Part shown: positions 1 to 9,663 of the stretch, in pieces
Numbering within the stretch: position 1 is the first letter of the stretch
How the letters are laid out: each line of letters opens with the position of its first letter
Assembly: GCF_004353825.1 (NCBI RefSeq)
Contig: NZ_SMNA01000003.1
Location: forward strand, 372,001-436,000
DNA: 64,000 nt
Direction of reading: 5' to 3'
Origin: Occultella glacieicola
Lineage (GTDB): Bacteria; Actinomycetota; Actinomycetes; Actinomycetales; Beutenbergiaceae
Program-made: the position numbers and the translations under genes
Notes under the pieces: model-generated
Seen by the model: only the letters and a program-made list of their open reading frames with translations
Database searches by the model: none
Told to the model about the DNA's origin: nothing

Positions 1-2
1 CG

Positions 3-31
3 GAGCCCGGGGTGCCACGCCCACCGGGCTC
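3..31 (-). terminator. Hairpin at the 3' end of the thr operon
   Basis: An 8-bp perfect inverted repeat (GAGCCCGG at 3-10, CCGGGCTC at 24-31) with a 13-nt loop overlaps the thrB stop codon. The position fits a transcript-end hairpin for the nrtL-lysA-hom-thrC-thrB run. The sequence beyond it is outside the window, so a U-tract cannot be checked. Confidence 0.4.
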
Positions 32-920
32 AGCCGGCCAGGATCTGGGCCCCGTCACGATCGATCCGGGGGTGCAGCACCCGCCACCGGTCGGTCAGTT
101 CCGTCTCGATCTCCGGTCCCAGGTCGGCGAGCACGAGGACGCTCGGCCCCGCGCCGGAGATCACGGCCGGCATGCCCCGGTCGCGCAGGTTGTGCACGAG
201 CGCGACGCTCGCCATCATCGCGTCCGCCCGGTGGTCCTGGTGCAGCCGGTCCTCGGTCGCCGCCATGAGCAGGTCCGGCCGGGTCAGCAGCGCGAGCGTG
301 AGCAGCCCGGACCGGCCGGCGTTGAAGGCGGCGTCGGTGTGTGCCACGGTCCGCGGGAGCGCGGCCCGGGCGCGGCGGGTGGCCAGCCGCTCGCCCGGGA
401 TGAGCACGGTGGCCGTGATCGAGGGGTGCACCTCGATCCGGGCGGCCCGGGCCTCCGGCCCCATCCACGCGATCGTGGCCCCGCCGAGCAGGGCCGGCGC
501 GGCGTTGTCCGGATGCCCCTCGAACTCGGTGGCGAGTTCCAGGACCGCCTGGTCGGAGAGGGCGTCCGGATCGCCGATCAGCCCGCGTGCGGCGACCAGC
601 CCAGCCACCACGGCGCCGGCGCTGGAGCCCATGCCGCGTCCATGCGGGATCGCGTTCAGACACCGCAGGTGCAGGCCCGCCTGCGGTGCCCCGGCGTACT
701 CCAGACCGGCCCGCAGCGCCCTGACCACGAGGTGCTCCTCGCCGTCGGGCACCTCCCCGGACCCCTCCCCGGTGACCTCGACGGCGGTCGCGCCGGTGGT
801 GGCGCGAACGTGGACCACATCGTGGATCCGGTGGGCCAGACCGAAGGCGTCGAAGCCGGGACCGAGGTTGGCGCTGGTCGCGGGGACGCGCACCGAGACC
901 TGGTCGTACAGCAGGCGCAT
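30..920 (-). CDS. thrB: Homoserine kinase
   Basis: Cytoplasmic GHMP-family kinase that phosphorylates L-homoserine with ATP, the step before threonine synthase. The 296-residue length is normal for the family. The N-terminal PATSANLGPGFDAFG motif (residues 13-27), the GHMP ATP-binding loop PHGRGMGSSAGA (92-103) and a C-terminal GAGPSVLVL are visible. The ATG at 920 lies 4 nt downstream of the thrC stop, so this is the last gene of the hom-thrC-thrB operon, a conserved actinobacterial order. Confidence 0.97.
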   Translation of the reverse strand: MRLLYDQVSVRVPATSANLGPGFDAFGLAHRIHDVVHVRATTGATAVEVTGEGSGEVPDGEEHLVVRALRAGLEYAGAPQAGLHLRCLNAIPHGRGMGSSAGAVVAGLVAARGLIGDPDALSDQAVLELATEFEGHPDNAAPALLGGATIAWMGPEARAARIEVHPSITATVLIPGERLATRRARAALPRTVAHTDAAFNAGRSGLLTLALLTRPDLLMAATEDRLHQDHRADAMMASVALVHNLRDRGMPAVISGAGPSVLVLADLGPEIETELTDRWRVLHPRIDRDGAQILAG

Positions 921-924
921 GGCG

Positions 925-1986
925 TCAGTTCAGCCCGAGGGCACGGGCGGCGTCGTCGACGTCCGCACCGATCACCTGCGGCTCGATGACGGTGTCACCG
1001 AGTGCGGTCGCGGTGTCCTTGAGGCCGTTCCCGGTCACGGTGCAGACCACCTGGGCCCCCTCGGGCACGTCCCCGGCCTCGGCCCGCTCGAGCAGGCCGG
1101 CCACGCTGGCCGCGGAGGCGGGTTCCACGAACACGCCGACCTCACGGGCGATCAGGGCCTGCGCGTCCAGGATCTGGGCGTCGGTGACGGCGTCGATGCG
1201 CCCGCCGGAGTCGTCCCGGGCGGCCACGGCCAGGTCCCAGGAGGCCGGGTTGCCGATCCGGATCGCGGTCGCGACGGTCTCGGGGTACTCGATGGGCTCA
1301 CCCTTGACGAACGGTGCGGATCCTTCGGCCTGCACGCCCCACATCCTGGGGGTGCGGGAGGCGAGGCCGTCCGCGGCGTACTCGCGGTAGCCCATCCAGT
1401 AGGCGGAGATGTTGCCCGCGTTCCCGACCGGCAGCACGTGGATCTGCGGGGCGTCGCCGAGCGCGTCGACGACCTCGAACGCGGCCGTCTTCTGCCCCTG
1501 CAGGCGGTAGGGGTTCACGGAGTTCACGAGCGCCACGGGGTAGCTCTCGGCGAGCGCCCGCACGATCCGCAGGCAGTCGTCGAAGTTCCCGTCCACGGCG
1601 AGCAGCGTGGCCCCGTGGACGATCGCCTGCGCGAGTTTGCCTGCGGCGATCTTGCCCTGCGGGAGGACCACGGCGCAGCCGAGGCCGGCGCGCACCGCGT
1701 ACGCGGCGGCGGAGGCGGAGGTGTTCCCGGTGGAGGCACACACGACGACCTCGGTGCCGGTGCCGGCGACCTTGCTCATCGCCATCGTCATGCCGCGGTC
1801 CTTGAACGACCCGGTGGGGTTCGCCCCCTCCACCTTGAGGTGCACCTGGGCACCGGTGGCCGCGGACAGCGACGGCGAGTGCACCAGCGGGGTGCCGCCC
1901 TCGCCGAGGCTGATGACGGGGTCCCCGTCCTCGATCGGCAGGCGGTCTGCGTACTCGGCGATCACGCCGCGCCACGGCTTGGCCAT
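925..1986 (-). CDS. thrC: Threonine synthase
   Basis: PLP enzyme of fold type II converting O-phosphohomoserine to L-threonine and phosphate. The PLP lysine is K62 in [11 protein letters not shown], and the phosphate-binding loop follows at about residues 83-95 ([13 protein letters not shown]). The 353-residue length matches the short actinobacterial ThrC class. Its ATG shares one base with the hom stop codon at 1986, implying translational coupling. thrB follows after 4 nt. Confidence 0.97.
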   Translation of the reverse strand: MAKPWRGVIAEYADRLPIEDGDPVISLGEGGTPLVHSPSLSAATGAQVHLKVEGANPTGSFKDRGMTMAMSKVAGTGTEVVVCASTGNTSASAAAYAVRAGLGCAVVLPQGKIAAGKLAQAIVHGATLLAVDGNFDDCLRIVRALAESYPVALVNSVNPYRLQGQKTAAFEVVDALGDAPQIHVLPVGNAGNISAYWMGYREYAADGLASRTPRMWGVQAEGSAPFVKGEPIEYPETVATAIRIGNPASWDLAVAARDDSGGRIDAVTDAQILDAQALIAREVGVFVEPASAASVAGLLERAEAGDVPEGAQVVCTVTGNGLKDTATALGDTVIEPQVIGADVDDAARALGLN

Positions 1987-3293
1987 CAGATTCCTTCCAC
2001 ACGCAGGACCGAGCTGATCCTGGGGACGACGTCGAGCGTATCCAACGCGGTGAGCGTCGCGGCGAGGGCGGACTCGCTGGCCTCGTGGGTGCCGATGACC
2101 AGTTCGGCTGGTCCGCCGGACTGGCCCTGCTGACGCACCGTCTCGAAGGAGACCCCGTGCTCGGCGACGGCGGTCGCCACCTCGGCGAGGACGCCCGGCC
2201 GGTCCGTGATCTCCATCCGGATCTGGTAGCGGGTGCGGATCTCGTCCGCGCCGAGCCGGGTGAGGTCGGCGTACCGCGACTCCGACGGTGACTTGCCGCC
2301 GCTGACCCGGTGCCGGGCGGCGGCGACGAGGTCGCCGAGGACGGCGCTCGAGGTGGCCGCGCCACCGGCGCCGGCGCCGTAGAACATCAGGGTGCCGGCG
2401 GCCTCCGCCTCGACGAGCACCGCGTTGAACGGACCCCGCACGTTGCCGAGGGGATGCTCGGCCGGGACCAGCGCCGGGTACACCCGCACCGCGACGCCGC
2501 CGCCCTGGCCGGCGCCGTCGCGCCGCTGCTCGGCGACGGCGAGGAGCTTGATGACGTGCCCGGTCTGTGCCGCGGAGGCGATGTCCGCCGGGGTGATCTG
2601 CGTGATCCCCTGGACGCTGACGTCCGCGAGCGCGATCCGGCTGTGGAAGGCGAGGGAGGCGAGGATGGCCGCCTTCGCGGCGGCGTCGAGGCCCTCGACG
2701 TCCGCGGTCGGGTCCGCCTCGGCGTAGCCGAGCTCCTGGGCCTGCGCGAGCGCCGCGCCGAAGTCCAGCTCGTTCGTGGTCATCTCGTCGAGGATGTAGT
2801 TCGTGGTCCCGTTGACGATGCCGAGGATCCGGTTGATCCGGTCCCCCGCGAGCGACTCCCGGACCCCGCGGACCACGGGCACGGCCCCGGCGACGGCCGC
2901 CTCGTAGAACAGGTCCACGTGCGCGGCGTCGGCCGCCTCGTACAGTTCCGGGCCGTGCTGGGCCAGGAGCGCCTTGTTCGCGGTGATGACGCTGACGCCG
3001 GCGCGCAGCGCGTCCAGGATCAGGGTGCGGGCCGGTTCGATGCCACCCATCACCTCCACGAGCAGGTCCGCCCCGGCGACCAGCCCGGCGGCGTCGTCGG
3101 TGAGCAGGTCCGTCGGCACGACCGGGTCGCGCGGGGTCGTCAGGGTGCGCACCGCGATCCCGGAGAGCTCCAGGTCGGCGCCGGTGCGCGCCGAGAACTC
3201 GGCCGTGTGCTCGAGGAGGCGGCGGACCACCTCGGTGCCGACCACGCCGCAGCCGAGCACGGCGACTCGCAGGGGTGCGGGGACGTCGTTCAT
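1986..3293 (-). CDS. hom: Homoserine dehydrogenase
   Basis: NAD(P)H-dependent reduction of aspartate semialdehyde to homoserine, the branch point toward Thr and Met. Of 435 residues, the Rossmann loop [11 protein letters not shown] is at 11-21, the substrate/dimer segment [11 protein letters not shown] is central, and a C-terminal ACT domain (about 355-435, beginning [14 protein letters not shown]) suggests allosteric control by threonine. I chose the ATG at 3293 because an AAGGAG site lies just upstream and the protein then begins directly before the Rossmann strand; the frame runs open further 5' without family similarity. Confidence 0.96.
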   Translation of the reverse strand: MNDVPAPLRVAVLGCGVVGTEVVRRLLEHTAEFSARTGADLELSGIAVRTLTTPRDPVVPTDLLTDDAAGLVAGADLLVEVMGGIEPARTLILDALRAGVSVITANKALLAQHGPELYEAADAAHVDLFYEAAVAGAVPVVRGVRESLAGDRINRILGIVNGTTNYILDEMTTNELDFGAALAQAQELGYAEADPTADVEGLDAAAKAAILASLAFHSRIALADVSVQGITQITPADIASAAQTGHVIKLLAVAEQRRDGAGQGGGVAVRVYPALVPAEHPLGNVRGPFNAVLVEAEAAGTLMFYGAGAGGAATSSAVLGDLVAAARHRVSGGKSPSESRYADLTRLGADEIRTRYQIRMEITDRPGVLAEVATAVAEHGVSFETVRQQGQSGGPAELVIGTHEASESALAATLTALDTLDVVPRISSVLRVEGI

Positions 3294-3347
3294 GATCTCC
3301 TTCGGCGTCGGCACGCGCGCGGGAAGGGTTCGCGCGGGGACTGCCAC

Positions 3348-3353
3348 AGGATA
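3348..3353 (-). promoter_or_regulatory. Possible -10 box for hom-thrC-thrB
   Basis: On the minus strand TATCCT fits the actinobacterial TANNNT -10 pattern, about 55 nt before the hom ATG, in the gap between lysA and hom. No convincing -35 was found. This is inference from position and pattern only. Confidence 0.3.
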
Positions 3354-3409
3354 GGGCTCCCGGGTCCGGTCCCGGGCGAGCGCGTCAGGGTGTGGACACC
3401 CGACGGGCC

Positions 3410-4753
3410 TCACCCCATGTCGAGGGCCAGGACGTCCTCGATCGTCTCCCGCCGCACGATCTCCCGGGCCTGCCCGTCCTCGACGGCGACGACGCCGGCG
3501 CGCGGCACCATGTTGTAGTTGCTCGCCATCGACCGCCCGTAGGCGCCGGTGGCGGGCACGGCGAGGAGGTCACCGGCGGCCAGGTCCGCGGGCAGCAGCA
3601 CGTCCCGGACCACGATGTCCCCGCTCTCGCAGTGTTTGCCGACCACCCGGGAACGCACCCGGGGGGCCGTGGAGGAACGGGAGGTCAGCTCGGCGTGGTA
3701 GTCCGCGTCGTAGAGGGCCGTACGGATGTTGTCGCTCATGCCGCCGTCGACCGACACGTACAGCCGGGTGCCGCCGTCGTCGAGGACCACGTCCTTGACG
3801 GTTCCGACGGTGTACAGGGTGATCATGGCGGGCCCGACGATCGCCCGGCCCGGTTCGAAGGACAGCCGCGGCAGGGGGGTCCCGAGCACCCGCGCCTCGG
3901 CGGTCAGGATCTCGGCCAGGTCCGTGGCCAGGGCCGCCACGTCGACGCCCCGCTCGGTGGGCAGGTAGGCGATGCCGAAGCCGCCACCGAGGTCCATCTC
4001 GGGCAGCAGCACGCCGGTGCGCCCGGCGAAGTCGGCCCGGAGCCGCAGCAGCGCCCGGGCCGCCTCCCCGAAACCGGCCGGGTCCAGGATCTGCGAGCCG
4101 ATGTGCGAGTGCAGGCCGAGCAGGTCGAGCCGGTCGTCGGCGTGGATCCGGTCAAGTGCCTGCGCGGCTGCCCCGCTGGCCAGGGAGAGCCCGAACTTCT
4201 GGTCCTCGTGCGCCGTCGCGATGAACTCGTGCCCGCCGGCGTGCACCCCGGTGGTGACCCGCACCATCACGGGTGCGCGGACCCCGAGCCGGGCCGCGAT
4301 CGAGCCGACCAGGTCGATCTCGGGCAGCGAGTCGACGACGATCCGTCCGACGCCGTGTTCGAGCGCCAGGGTGATCTCCCCGGCCGACTTGTTGTTCCCG
4401 TGCAGCCCGATGTCCGCGCCCGGCACGCCGGCCGCGATCGCGGTGGCCAGTTCGCCGTGCGCCGCCGTGTCGATACGCAGCCCCTCGGCGTGCACCCACC
4501 GGGCCACGGCGGTGCTCAGGAACGCCTTGCTGGCGTAGTAGACGTCCACGTCGACGCCGAGCGGGGCGAACGCCCCGGCGAGGGCGTCCCGGTAGCGGGC
4601 GGCCCGCCCGCGCAGGTCGGCCACGTCGAGCAGGAACGACGGCGTCCCGTACGTCGCCGCGAGTTCGGTCACCGACAATCCGGCGAGGTCGAGCACGCCG
4701 TCGGTCACGGACACGTTCGCGGGCCACAGCTGGGGGTCGGTCGGGTGGGTCAC
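3410..4753 (-). CDS. lysA: Diaminopimelate decarboxylase
   Basis: PLP-dependent alanine-racemase-fold decarboxylase making L-lysine from meso-diaminopimelate. Of 447 residues, the PLP lysine is K76 in YYASKAF; HIGSQ, the glycine-rich GGGFGIAY, EPGRAIVG and the active-site CESGDIV follow in family order. The start is GTG at 4753 and forms a GTGA overlap with the stop of the upstream nrtL-like gene. hom follows about 115 nt downstream, so lysine and threonine branches share one locus. Confidence 0.97.
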   Translation of the reverse strand: MTHPTDPQLWPANVSVTDGVLDLAGLSVTELAATYGTPSFLLDVADLRGRAARYRDALAGAFAPLGVDVDVYYASKAFLSTAVARWVHAEGLRIDTAAHGELATAIAAGVPGADIGLHGNNKSAGEITLALEHGVGRIVVDSLPEIDLVGSIAARLGVRAPVMVRVTTGVHAGGHEFIATAHEDQKFGLSLASGAAAQALDRIHADDRLDLLGLHSHIGSQILDPAGFGEAARALLRLRADFAGRTGVLLPEMDLGGGFGIAYLPTERGVDVAALATDLAEILTAEARVLGTPLPRLSFEPGRAIVGPAMITLYTVGTVKDVVLDDGGTRLYVSVDGGMSDNIRTALYDADYHAELTSRSSTAPRVRSRVVGKHCESGDIVVRDVLLPADLAAGDLLAVPATGAYGRSMASNYNMVPRAGVVAVEDGQAREIVRRETIEDVLALDMG

Positions 4754-5658
4754 AGGTGCTCCGGGGCGTCGAGGCCGAGGACCGCCAGCCCGCCGGCGAG
4801 AACCGGAGTGGTGGCGTCGTTCAGGCAGAGTCGGGATCGGTGCGCCGAGGTTATCGCCCCGTCGCCCCGCGGGGTCACCCGGGTGACCTCGTACCAGGCC
4901 CGGTGCGCGGCCGCGGTGCGGGCCAGGTGCGCGAACACCGGGTCTGGCCGGCCGGTCTCGCGGGCCCGGGCGACGGCGGCCCGGGATCCGGCCAGGCAGA
5001 GGATGAGTTCGCGGGTGCCAGGCTCGTCGACGAGGGCGGCCAGGGCGCGACGGCGTGCGATCCCGGCGGGCCAGGGCCGTACCCGGTGGGCGTGGGCGAC
5101 CCGGGTGAGGTTGCGCGCGCGGGCGTGTGCCAGGCGGGCCGGCCCCGCCCGCGCGGCGTCTCCGGGGAGGAACCGGGCGAGCGCCTCGGGAGGGCCCGCG
5201 GTGCCGGGTGGGCGGTCGGCACCGGCCACGGGACCGGGTGGGCCATCGGCACCGGACCCGGGCGGGGTGTCGACCGTGGACCCGGGGCCGAGCAGGTCGT
5301 CGACGACGCCGGCGAGCGCCGCCGGGGTGACCGACAGCGCGACGTGACCGTCGCGTGCCCAGGCGTCAGCGACGCCGTCGGCCGCGCGGACCTGGGCCGC
5401 GAGCGCGACGGCAAGGTCCCCGGCGACGTCGGGCCGGCCGAGCCGCCGGGCCAGGAGCACGGGCGCGGCGCTCGTGTAGTCGGCGCCGGGCGTCCGCGCG
5501 GTGGGCCGCTGCGCCCGGAACAGCCATGGCTCCGGGGCGGATGGACCCGACGCCGCGCGGTCGGGACTCGACGGACCGGCCCACGGGGCGTCGTCGGGCT
5601 GCATCGTCAGCCGGCCGAAACCGGCCGCGAGGGCCGCGCCCACCTCCTCCTGCCACAC
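4750..5658 (-). CDS. nrtL: ArgS-related anticodon-binding (DALR) protein NrtL
   Basis: A 302-residue protein resembling only the C-terminal DALR anticodon-binding part of arginyl-tRNA synthetase; no HIGH or KMSKS catalytic motifs are present, so it cannot be a full synthetase. The arginine/alanine-rich C-terminal half (about residues 180-295, with HARARNLTR, HLARTAAAHRAWYEV and a C-terminal GLAVLGLDAPEHL) carries the similarity. The middle is a proline/glycine-rich linker. A gene like this sits directly upstream of lysA in many actinobacteria, which supports the name; its function is unknown to me. The GTG at 5658 was chosen because the frame upstream belongs to the neighbouring gene's shadow. 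Confidence 0.8.
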   Translation of the reverse strand: MWQEEVGAALAAGFGRLTMQPDDAPWAGPSSPDRAASGPSAPEPWLFRAQRPTARTPGADYTSAAPVLLARRLGRPDVAGDLAVALAAQVRAADGVADAWARDGHVALSVTPAALAGVVDDLLGPGSTVDTPPGSGADGPPGPVAGADRPPGTAGPPEALARFLPGDAARAGPARLAHARARNLTRVAHAHRVRPWPAGIARRRALAALVDEPGTRELILCLAGSRAAVARARETGRPDPVFAHLARTAAAHRAWYEVTRVTPRGDGAITSAHRSRLCLNDATTPVLAGGLAVLGLDAPEHL

Positions 5659-5710
5659 GCCGCGAGCGTATCGCCCGGGTCGCCGAACCCGACCGGAGGC
5701 GGCCGGCGGG

Positions 5711-6652
5711 TCAGAGCTCCAGGCCGAGGTAGAAGTCGAACGGCACGGCGTTCTCATCGGGCCCGGTGACGTGGAACACCACGGCCGTGTCGTACCACCA
5801 GATGATGTCCAGGGTCTCACCGTCCGAGAAGTCCCAGCGGGTACCGGAGGTCTCGCCGTTGTCCTGCTCCCAGACGTGGGTCTCGTAGATGGGCTCCCCC
5901 AGCGAGTCGGACACCTGCTGCGCGTACGCGGCGGCCTCCTCCTCGGTCTCGAACGCGACGGCACTCATCGTCACGTCACCCTCGTCCCCGACGAAGTTCG
6001 CCGAGTACGCCTCGGTCGAGTCGGCGGGCGCCGGGTCCAGCCCGTCGGCGACGGTCCATCCGGCGTCGTCGATCGCCCAGGTGCCCCCGAGGTCGCCGCC
6101 ACCGACGACGATCTCGACGTCGGCGGTCAGTTCGTCGTAGAGCTCGCCGCTCGGCTCGTCCGTGGGCTCGTCGGTCGGCTCGTCGGTCGGGTCGTCGGTC
6201 GTGCCCTGCGTGGACGTCCCGGTGGCGGTCGGTTCCTCGCCGCCGCCGCCGGAGAACAGTTGGATCGCGAAGAACACGATGGCGGCGAGCACCACGACTC
6301 CCCCGATGACGGCACCGATCACGACGCCGCGGTTACCACCGCCGGGACCGGTCGGTCCACCGGGCTGCGGCATCGACGCCTGGCCGTAGCCACCCTGTCC
6401 GTACCCACCCGGCTGCGGCATCGAGGTCTGCCCGTAGCCGCCCTGGTGCGGCGTCGACGCCTGCCCGTACCCGCCCTGGTGCGGCATCGAGGTCTGCCCG
6501 TAGCCCTGGCCGAACGGCTGGGTCGACTCCGGGCCGAACGCCTGGGTGGGCTGATCGGGCGATGGTTGCCCGAAGCCGTACTCCGGACCGTCGCTCGCGC
6601 CGGGCTCGCCCTGCGGGCGTCCGTACGGGTTCGCTGATGGGTCCTGGCTCAT
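5711..6652 (-). CDS. Single-pass membrane protein with Gly/Gln/Tyr-rich N-terminus
   Basis: A 313-residue protein of unknown function. Residues 1-100 are low-complexity with repeated GGYGQ(T/A)S(M/T)P units, typical of a disordered cytoplasmic tail. One membrane segment follows (about 108-130, GVVIGAVIGGVVVLAAIVFFA), then a DEPT repeat linker and a C-terminal extracytoplasmic domain of about 150 residues with alternating acidic and aromatic residues. The ATG at 6652 has GGAGG 9 nt upstream. This layout is common among actinobacterial DUF4190/DUF4352-like surface proteins, but I do not recognise the C-terminal domain. Confidence 0.85.
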   Translation of the reverse strand: MSQDPSANPYGRPQGEPGASDGPEYGFGQPSPDQPTQAFGPESTQPFGQGYGQTSMPHQGGYGQASTPHQGGYGQTSMPQPGGYGQGGYGQASMPQPGGPTGPGGGNRGVVIGAVIGGVVVLAAIVFFAIQLFSGGGGEEPTATGTSTQGTTDDPTDEPTDEPTDEPSGELYDELTADVEIVVGGGDLGGTWAIDDAGWTVADGLDPAPADSTEAYSANFVGDEGDVTMSAVAFETEEEAAAYAQQVSDSLGEPIYETHVWEQDNGETSGTRWDFSDGETLDIIWWYDTAVVFHVTGPDENAVPFDFYLGLEL

Positions 6653-6945
6653 GGTTGGGCCTCCGCTGATTCTCCGACTCCGGCCGACGGCGGTGCTGAC
6701 CGCCGCGCCGGCTCCCCTGATCTGAGCCATCGTAAGCGCGCGTTGGACCCTGCGTGGCCGCGCCGATGGGAAGAACTGCACCACTCCGGTGGTCCCGGTG
6801 CCGCGGCACCGATGTGATCCTCGCCTCTGTCGCGCCGGGGCCCTCCCGCGTCACGCTGCCGGTCCATCGGGCGCCCCGGTCCCACGGCGGTCCCGGCGGG
6901 CGTGGCCGCCCGCCAAATCCTGGTAGGCTCACGCAGCGTTGAAAC
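6653..6945. other. Intergenic region before tRNA-Arg
   Basis: About 290 bp between the start of the membrane protein (minus) and tRNA-Arg (plus). It must hold two divergent promoters. I see no additional gene, repeat or clear hairpin. A TAGGCT (TANNNT-like) lies about 20 nt before the tRNA on the plus strand and could be its -10. Confidence 0.5.
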
Positions 6946-7018
6946 GCCCCTGTAGCTCAGTGGATAGAGCGTCTGCCTCCGGAGCAGAAGGTCGCTGGTT
7001 CGAATCCAGTCGGGGGCA
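6946..7018 (+). tRNA. tRNA-Arg (anticodon CCG)
   Basis: A complete cloverleaf of 73 nt: acceptor GCCCCTG (6946-6952) pairs with CGGGGGC (7011-7017), the discriminator is A at 7018, and the T arm is CTGG-TTCGAAT-CCAG. The anticodon loop CTCCGGA (6977-6983) gives anticodon CCG at 6979-6981, reading CGG codons. The 3' CCA is not encoded (the genome has CCG). Confidence 0.97.
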
Positions 7019-7058
7019 CCGAAGCGGAGCGAGAGCCGGGTGTCGCTAGGCTGAGTCG

Positions 7059-7973
7059 GTGACCTCCCTCTCCCCCACCGGCCAGCAGTTCGAGATCCGC
7101 GCCGGCGACGCCGTCGCCGTCGTCACCGAGGTCGGGGCGAACCTGCGCCTGTTCCGCGTCGGTGAGCGTGACGTCGTGGTCCCCTACGGCGTGGACGAAC
7201 TCCCGCCCGCCTCGAACGGGGCCGTCCTGGTGCCCTGGCCGAACCGGATCCGGGACGGCCGGTACACGTGGGAGGGTCGAGAACTCCAGCTGCCGCTGAC
7301 CGAGCCGGAACGGGGCACCGCCCTGCACGGGCTCGTCTGCTGGCAGCGCTGGACGGTCATCTCCCACACCGCGGACGCCGTCGAACTGCGCCTCGACCCG
7401 CCCGCGACGCCCGGGTACCCGTTCCCGTTGAGCACCCGGATCCGGTACGCGCTCGACGGCGACGGCCTCACGGTCACGGCGACCACCGCGAACCTCGGCC
7501 CCGTGGCGGCCCCATACGGGATCGGCTTCCACCCGTGGCTCTCACCCGGGCCGGGCAGCCTCGACGATGCCGAGGTCCAGCTGGACGCGACCGCCTGGGT
7601 GCCCACCGACGACCGGCTGCTGCCCACGGGCGTCGCCGAGATCCCGGAGGATCTGGACTTCCGGGAGCCGCGCCGACTCGGCCGGACCGCGCTCGACGAC
7701 GCGTTCGTGGGTGCCCTCTACGACGACCGCGGCCTGTCCTGGCTGCGGCTGCGAGGGACGGACGGGCGCCTGGCGTCGGTGTGGATGGACGAGTCCCTGC
7801 GCACCTGGCAGATGTGCACCGGCGACCAGGTCGCAGCCCCGCAGGCACGACGTACCGGGCTCGCGGCCGAACCGATGACGTGTGTGGCGGACGCGTTCCG
7901 CAGCGGCGAACGGCTCATCCGGCTGGAGCCGGGCACCGATCACACGGTCCGCTGGGGCATGCGCCTCGACTGA
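7059..7973 (+). CDS. Aldose 1-epimerase family protein
   Basis: A 304-residue mutarotase-like protein interconverting alpha and beta anomers of a hexose. Family landmarks are the N-terminal PWPNRIRDGRYTWEG segment, the catalytic-type histidine in ALHGLV (about residue 88), a second in GIGFHPWL (about 156) and the glutamate near LAAEPMTC. Start is GTG at 7059, 40 nt after the tRNA, with no strong Shine-Dalgarno, so it could be leaderless or co-transcribed with the tRNA. It converges on the M23 gene. The substrate is not deducible. Confidence 0.88.
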   Translation: MTSLSPTGQQFEIRAGDAVAVVTEVGANLRLFRVGERDVVVPYGVDELPPASNGAVLVPWPNRIRDGRYTWEGRELQLPLTEPERGTALHGLVCWQRWTVISHTADAVELRLDPPATPGYPFPLSTRIRYALDGDGLTVTATTANLGPVAAPYGIGFHPWLSPGPGSLDDAEVQLDATAWVPTDDRLLPTGVAEIPEDLDFREPRRLGRTALDDAFVGALYDDRGLSWLRLRGTDGRLASVWMDESLRTWQMCTGDQVAAPQARRTGLAAEPMTCVADAFRSGERLIRLEPGTDHTVRWGMRLD

Positions 7974-8038
7974 CGCGTGCCGGACCCGCTCGGGGCGGGG
8001 TCGCAGGTGCGCGGCTCAAGCCCGGCGTGCGGGCCGGA

Positions 8039-9448
8039 TCAGCCCTCGGAGCAGAGCGGGGTGTCGCTGGTGAGCGGGGCCGCGTCGTGGCTGGCCAACC
8101 ATGCCTGCGGGTCCACGGTGGTGAGGTCCTGGTCGAGGTGGATCTCCAGGTGCAGGTGCGGGCCGGTGGAGTTCCCGTAGGAACCGACCGCGCCGATCAC
8201 CTCACCCGCGGCGACCTGCTGGCCGACGTCCACGAACACGCCGTTGGGGTACATGTGCACGTACCAGGACCAGACCGGGTCGCCGTCGATCTCGTGCTGG
8301 ACGATCACCAGCATCCCGGACCGGCCGTCCTTGCCGCCGCCGGCGTAGATGACCTCACCGTCCGCGATGGAGTGGATCGGGGTCCCCGCCGCCGCGGCCA
8401 GGTCCGTCCCGGTGTGCTCGCCGTAGCCACCGTAGATGGGGTGGGAGCGGTAGCCGTACCGGGAGGTGAACGAGTAGGAGCCGGCCGTCAGCGGCATCAC
8501 CAGGTCCACCGGGACGATGGTTTCCTCGGCGGCCACGACGCCGTTGGCCTCGAACGCCGCAGCGCCACAGGTGAGTTCCTCGCGCGCGCCGGTGTCCCGG
8601 CTGGCCGCGGCGAGGGCTCGGGCCCGGGCCTGCGGGTCCGCGGCGAGCGCGGCACTGGCGTCGGCCGGGGCGTACGCGCCGCCGGCGAAGACGTCCAGCG
8701 CGCTGGTCGCAGTCAGGAGCGGTGCGACGGCCTCGTCGGAGGGCTTGTCCGGGAGTGCGGCACCGGTGAGCGGCACGACGGTGGTCGCGATGCCGAGCGC
8801 CGCCAGCACCGCGAGCCTCGGCACCCACCGGCGGGCCCGGGGCGACCGGCCGGCCGGCCCACGGCTGTCGGTCCGGTTCCTCGGCCCCCTGGGGCCGCTG
8901 GCGTCGGTATCCGTCACCACATCCGGTTCCTCGGGAGCCGGCTCGCCGGCCTCCGTGGCGCTGCTGACGGACTCCTCGCTGGCGAGGTCTGCCGTCTCGG
9001 CACGGTCGCTCACGTCGTCGGCAACCTCGACGTCGTCGACAGCGCCCTCGGCGGCGACCACCTCCATGTCGTAGTCGGCGACGACCTCGACGGCGGCGTC
9101 AGAGACTCCGGCGTCGGAGTTGTCGTCGGCAACGTCGGCGGCCTCGGAAGCCGCACCATCGGCCGCGTCGACAACCTCGGTCTCAGTGATCACCGCGGCC
9201 GGCGCCTCGACCGACTCCTCGCCGTCTCCGGCCCGGTCGGGCGTGGTCGGCGCCCCGGTCGAGTCGACGACGTCCTCGGCGAACGTGGGCCGGGCGAGCG
9301 CCACGGCGTACTCCGCGGCCCGGGCAGCGGCTTCGGCGGCACGCTCCCGTTCGCGGATCTGTCGGCGGGTGAGCGCTGCGCTCGGTGCCGTGGTCAGGTT
9401 CTCAGGGGTCGCGAGATCGTCAGCGGACTGATCACGCTGAGAACTCAC
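8039..9448 (-). CDS. Membrane-anchored M23 (LytM) peptidase with long acidic N-terminus
   Basis: 469 residues. Residues 1-55 are Arg/Ala-rich, 56-185 are strongly acidic and low-complexity, and 186-208 are basic (Arg-rich). One membrane segment at 209-230 places the C-terminus outside. The M23 domain (about 325-455) has the zinc and catalytic residues H345 and D349 in EHTGTD, H398 in YVHMY and the HLH motif (H431, H433), so peptidoglycan endopeptidase activity is plausible. GTG at 9448 is preceded by CGGAGG at normal spacing. The long acidic cytoplasmic tail is unusual and could bind a partner. I looked for a c-di-AMP riboswitch in the leader and did not find one. Confidence 0.88.
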   Translation of the reverse strand: MSSQRDQSADDLATPENLTTAPSAALTRRQIRERERAAEAAARAAEYAVALARPTFAEDVVDSTGAPTTPDRAGDGEESVEAPAAVITETEVVDAADGAASEAADVADDNSDAGVSDAAVEVVADYDMEVVAAEGAVDDVEVADDVSDRAETADLASEESVSSATEAGEPAPEEPDVVTDTDASGPRGPRNRTDSRGPAGRSPRARRWVPRLAVLAALGIATTVVPLTGAALPDKPSDEAVAPLLTATSALDVFAGGAYAPADASAALAADPQARARALAAASRDTGAREELTCGAAAFEANGVVAAEETIVPVDLVMPLTAGSYSFTSRYGYRSHPIYGGYGEHTGTDLAAAAGTPIHSIADGEVIYAGGGKDGRSGMLVIVQHEIDGDPVWSWYVHMYPNGVFVDVGQQVAAGEVIGAVGSYGNSTGPHLHLEIHLDQDLTTVDPQAWLASHDAAPLTSDTPLCSEG

Positions 9449-9663
9449 ACGACCTCCGGGGGAAGGGTTCTTGGCACAACGGGAACGAGGGAAGGGCACG
9501 ACGAGGGCACACGCTGGGCTCGCGGTCGCGGGGCCACATGGCCCGGCCCGACCGGATCACGAAACCATAACGGATGTTCCTTGAATCGGTCCAGAACCTG
9601 TGAGCGAACCCACGCGCACGCGGCGCATCGTAGGCAGGAACGTCCGCCGGAACCAAACCGGGC

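Noticed and set aside
6130-6240. DEPT-coding tandem repeat as a CRISPR-like array
   Set aside because: The 12-bp repeats are in-frame codons of a linker; there are no spacers of uniform length.
9449-9663. c-di-AMP (ydaO) riboswitch in the leader of the M23 gene
   Set aside because: Such leaders often precede cell-wall hydrolases, but none of the conserved ydaO segments could be found in the 214 bp.
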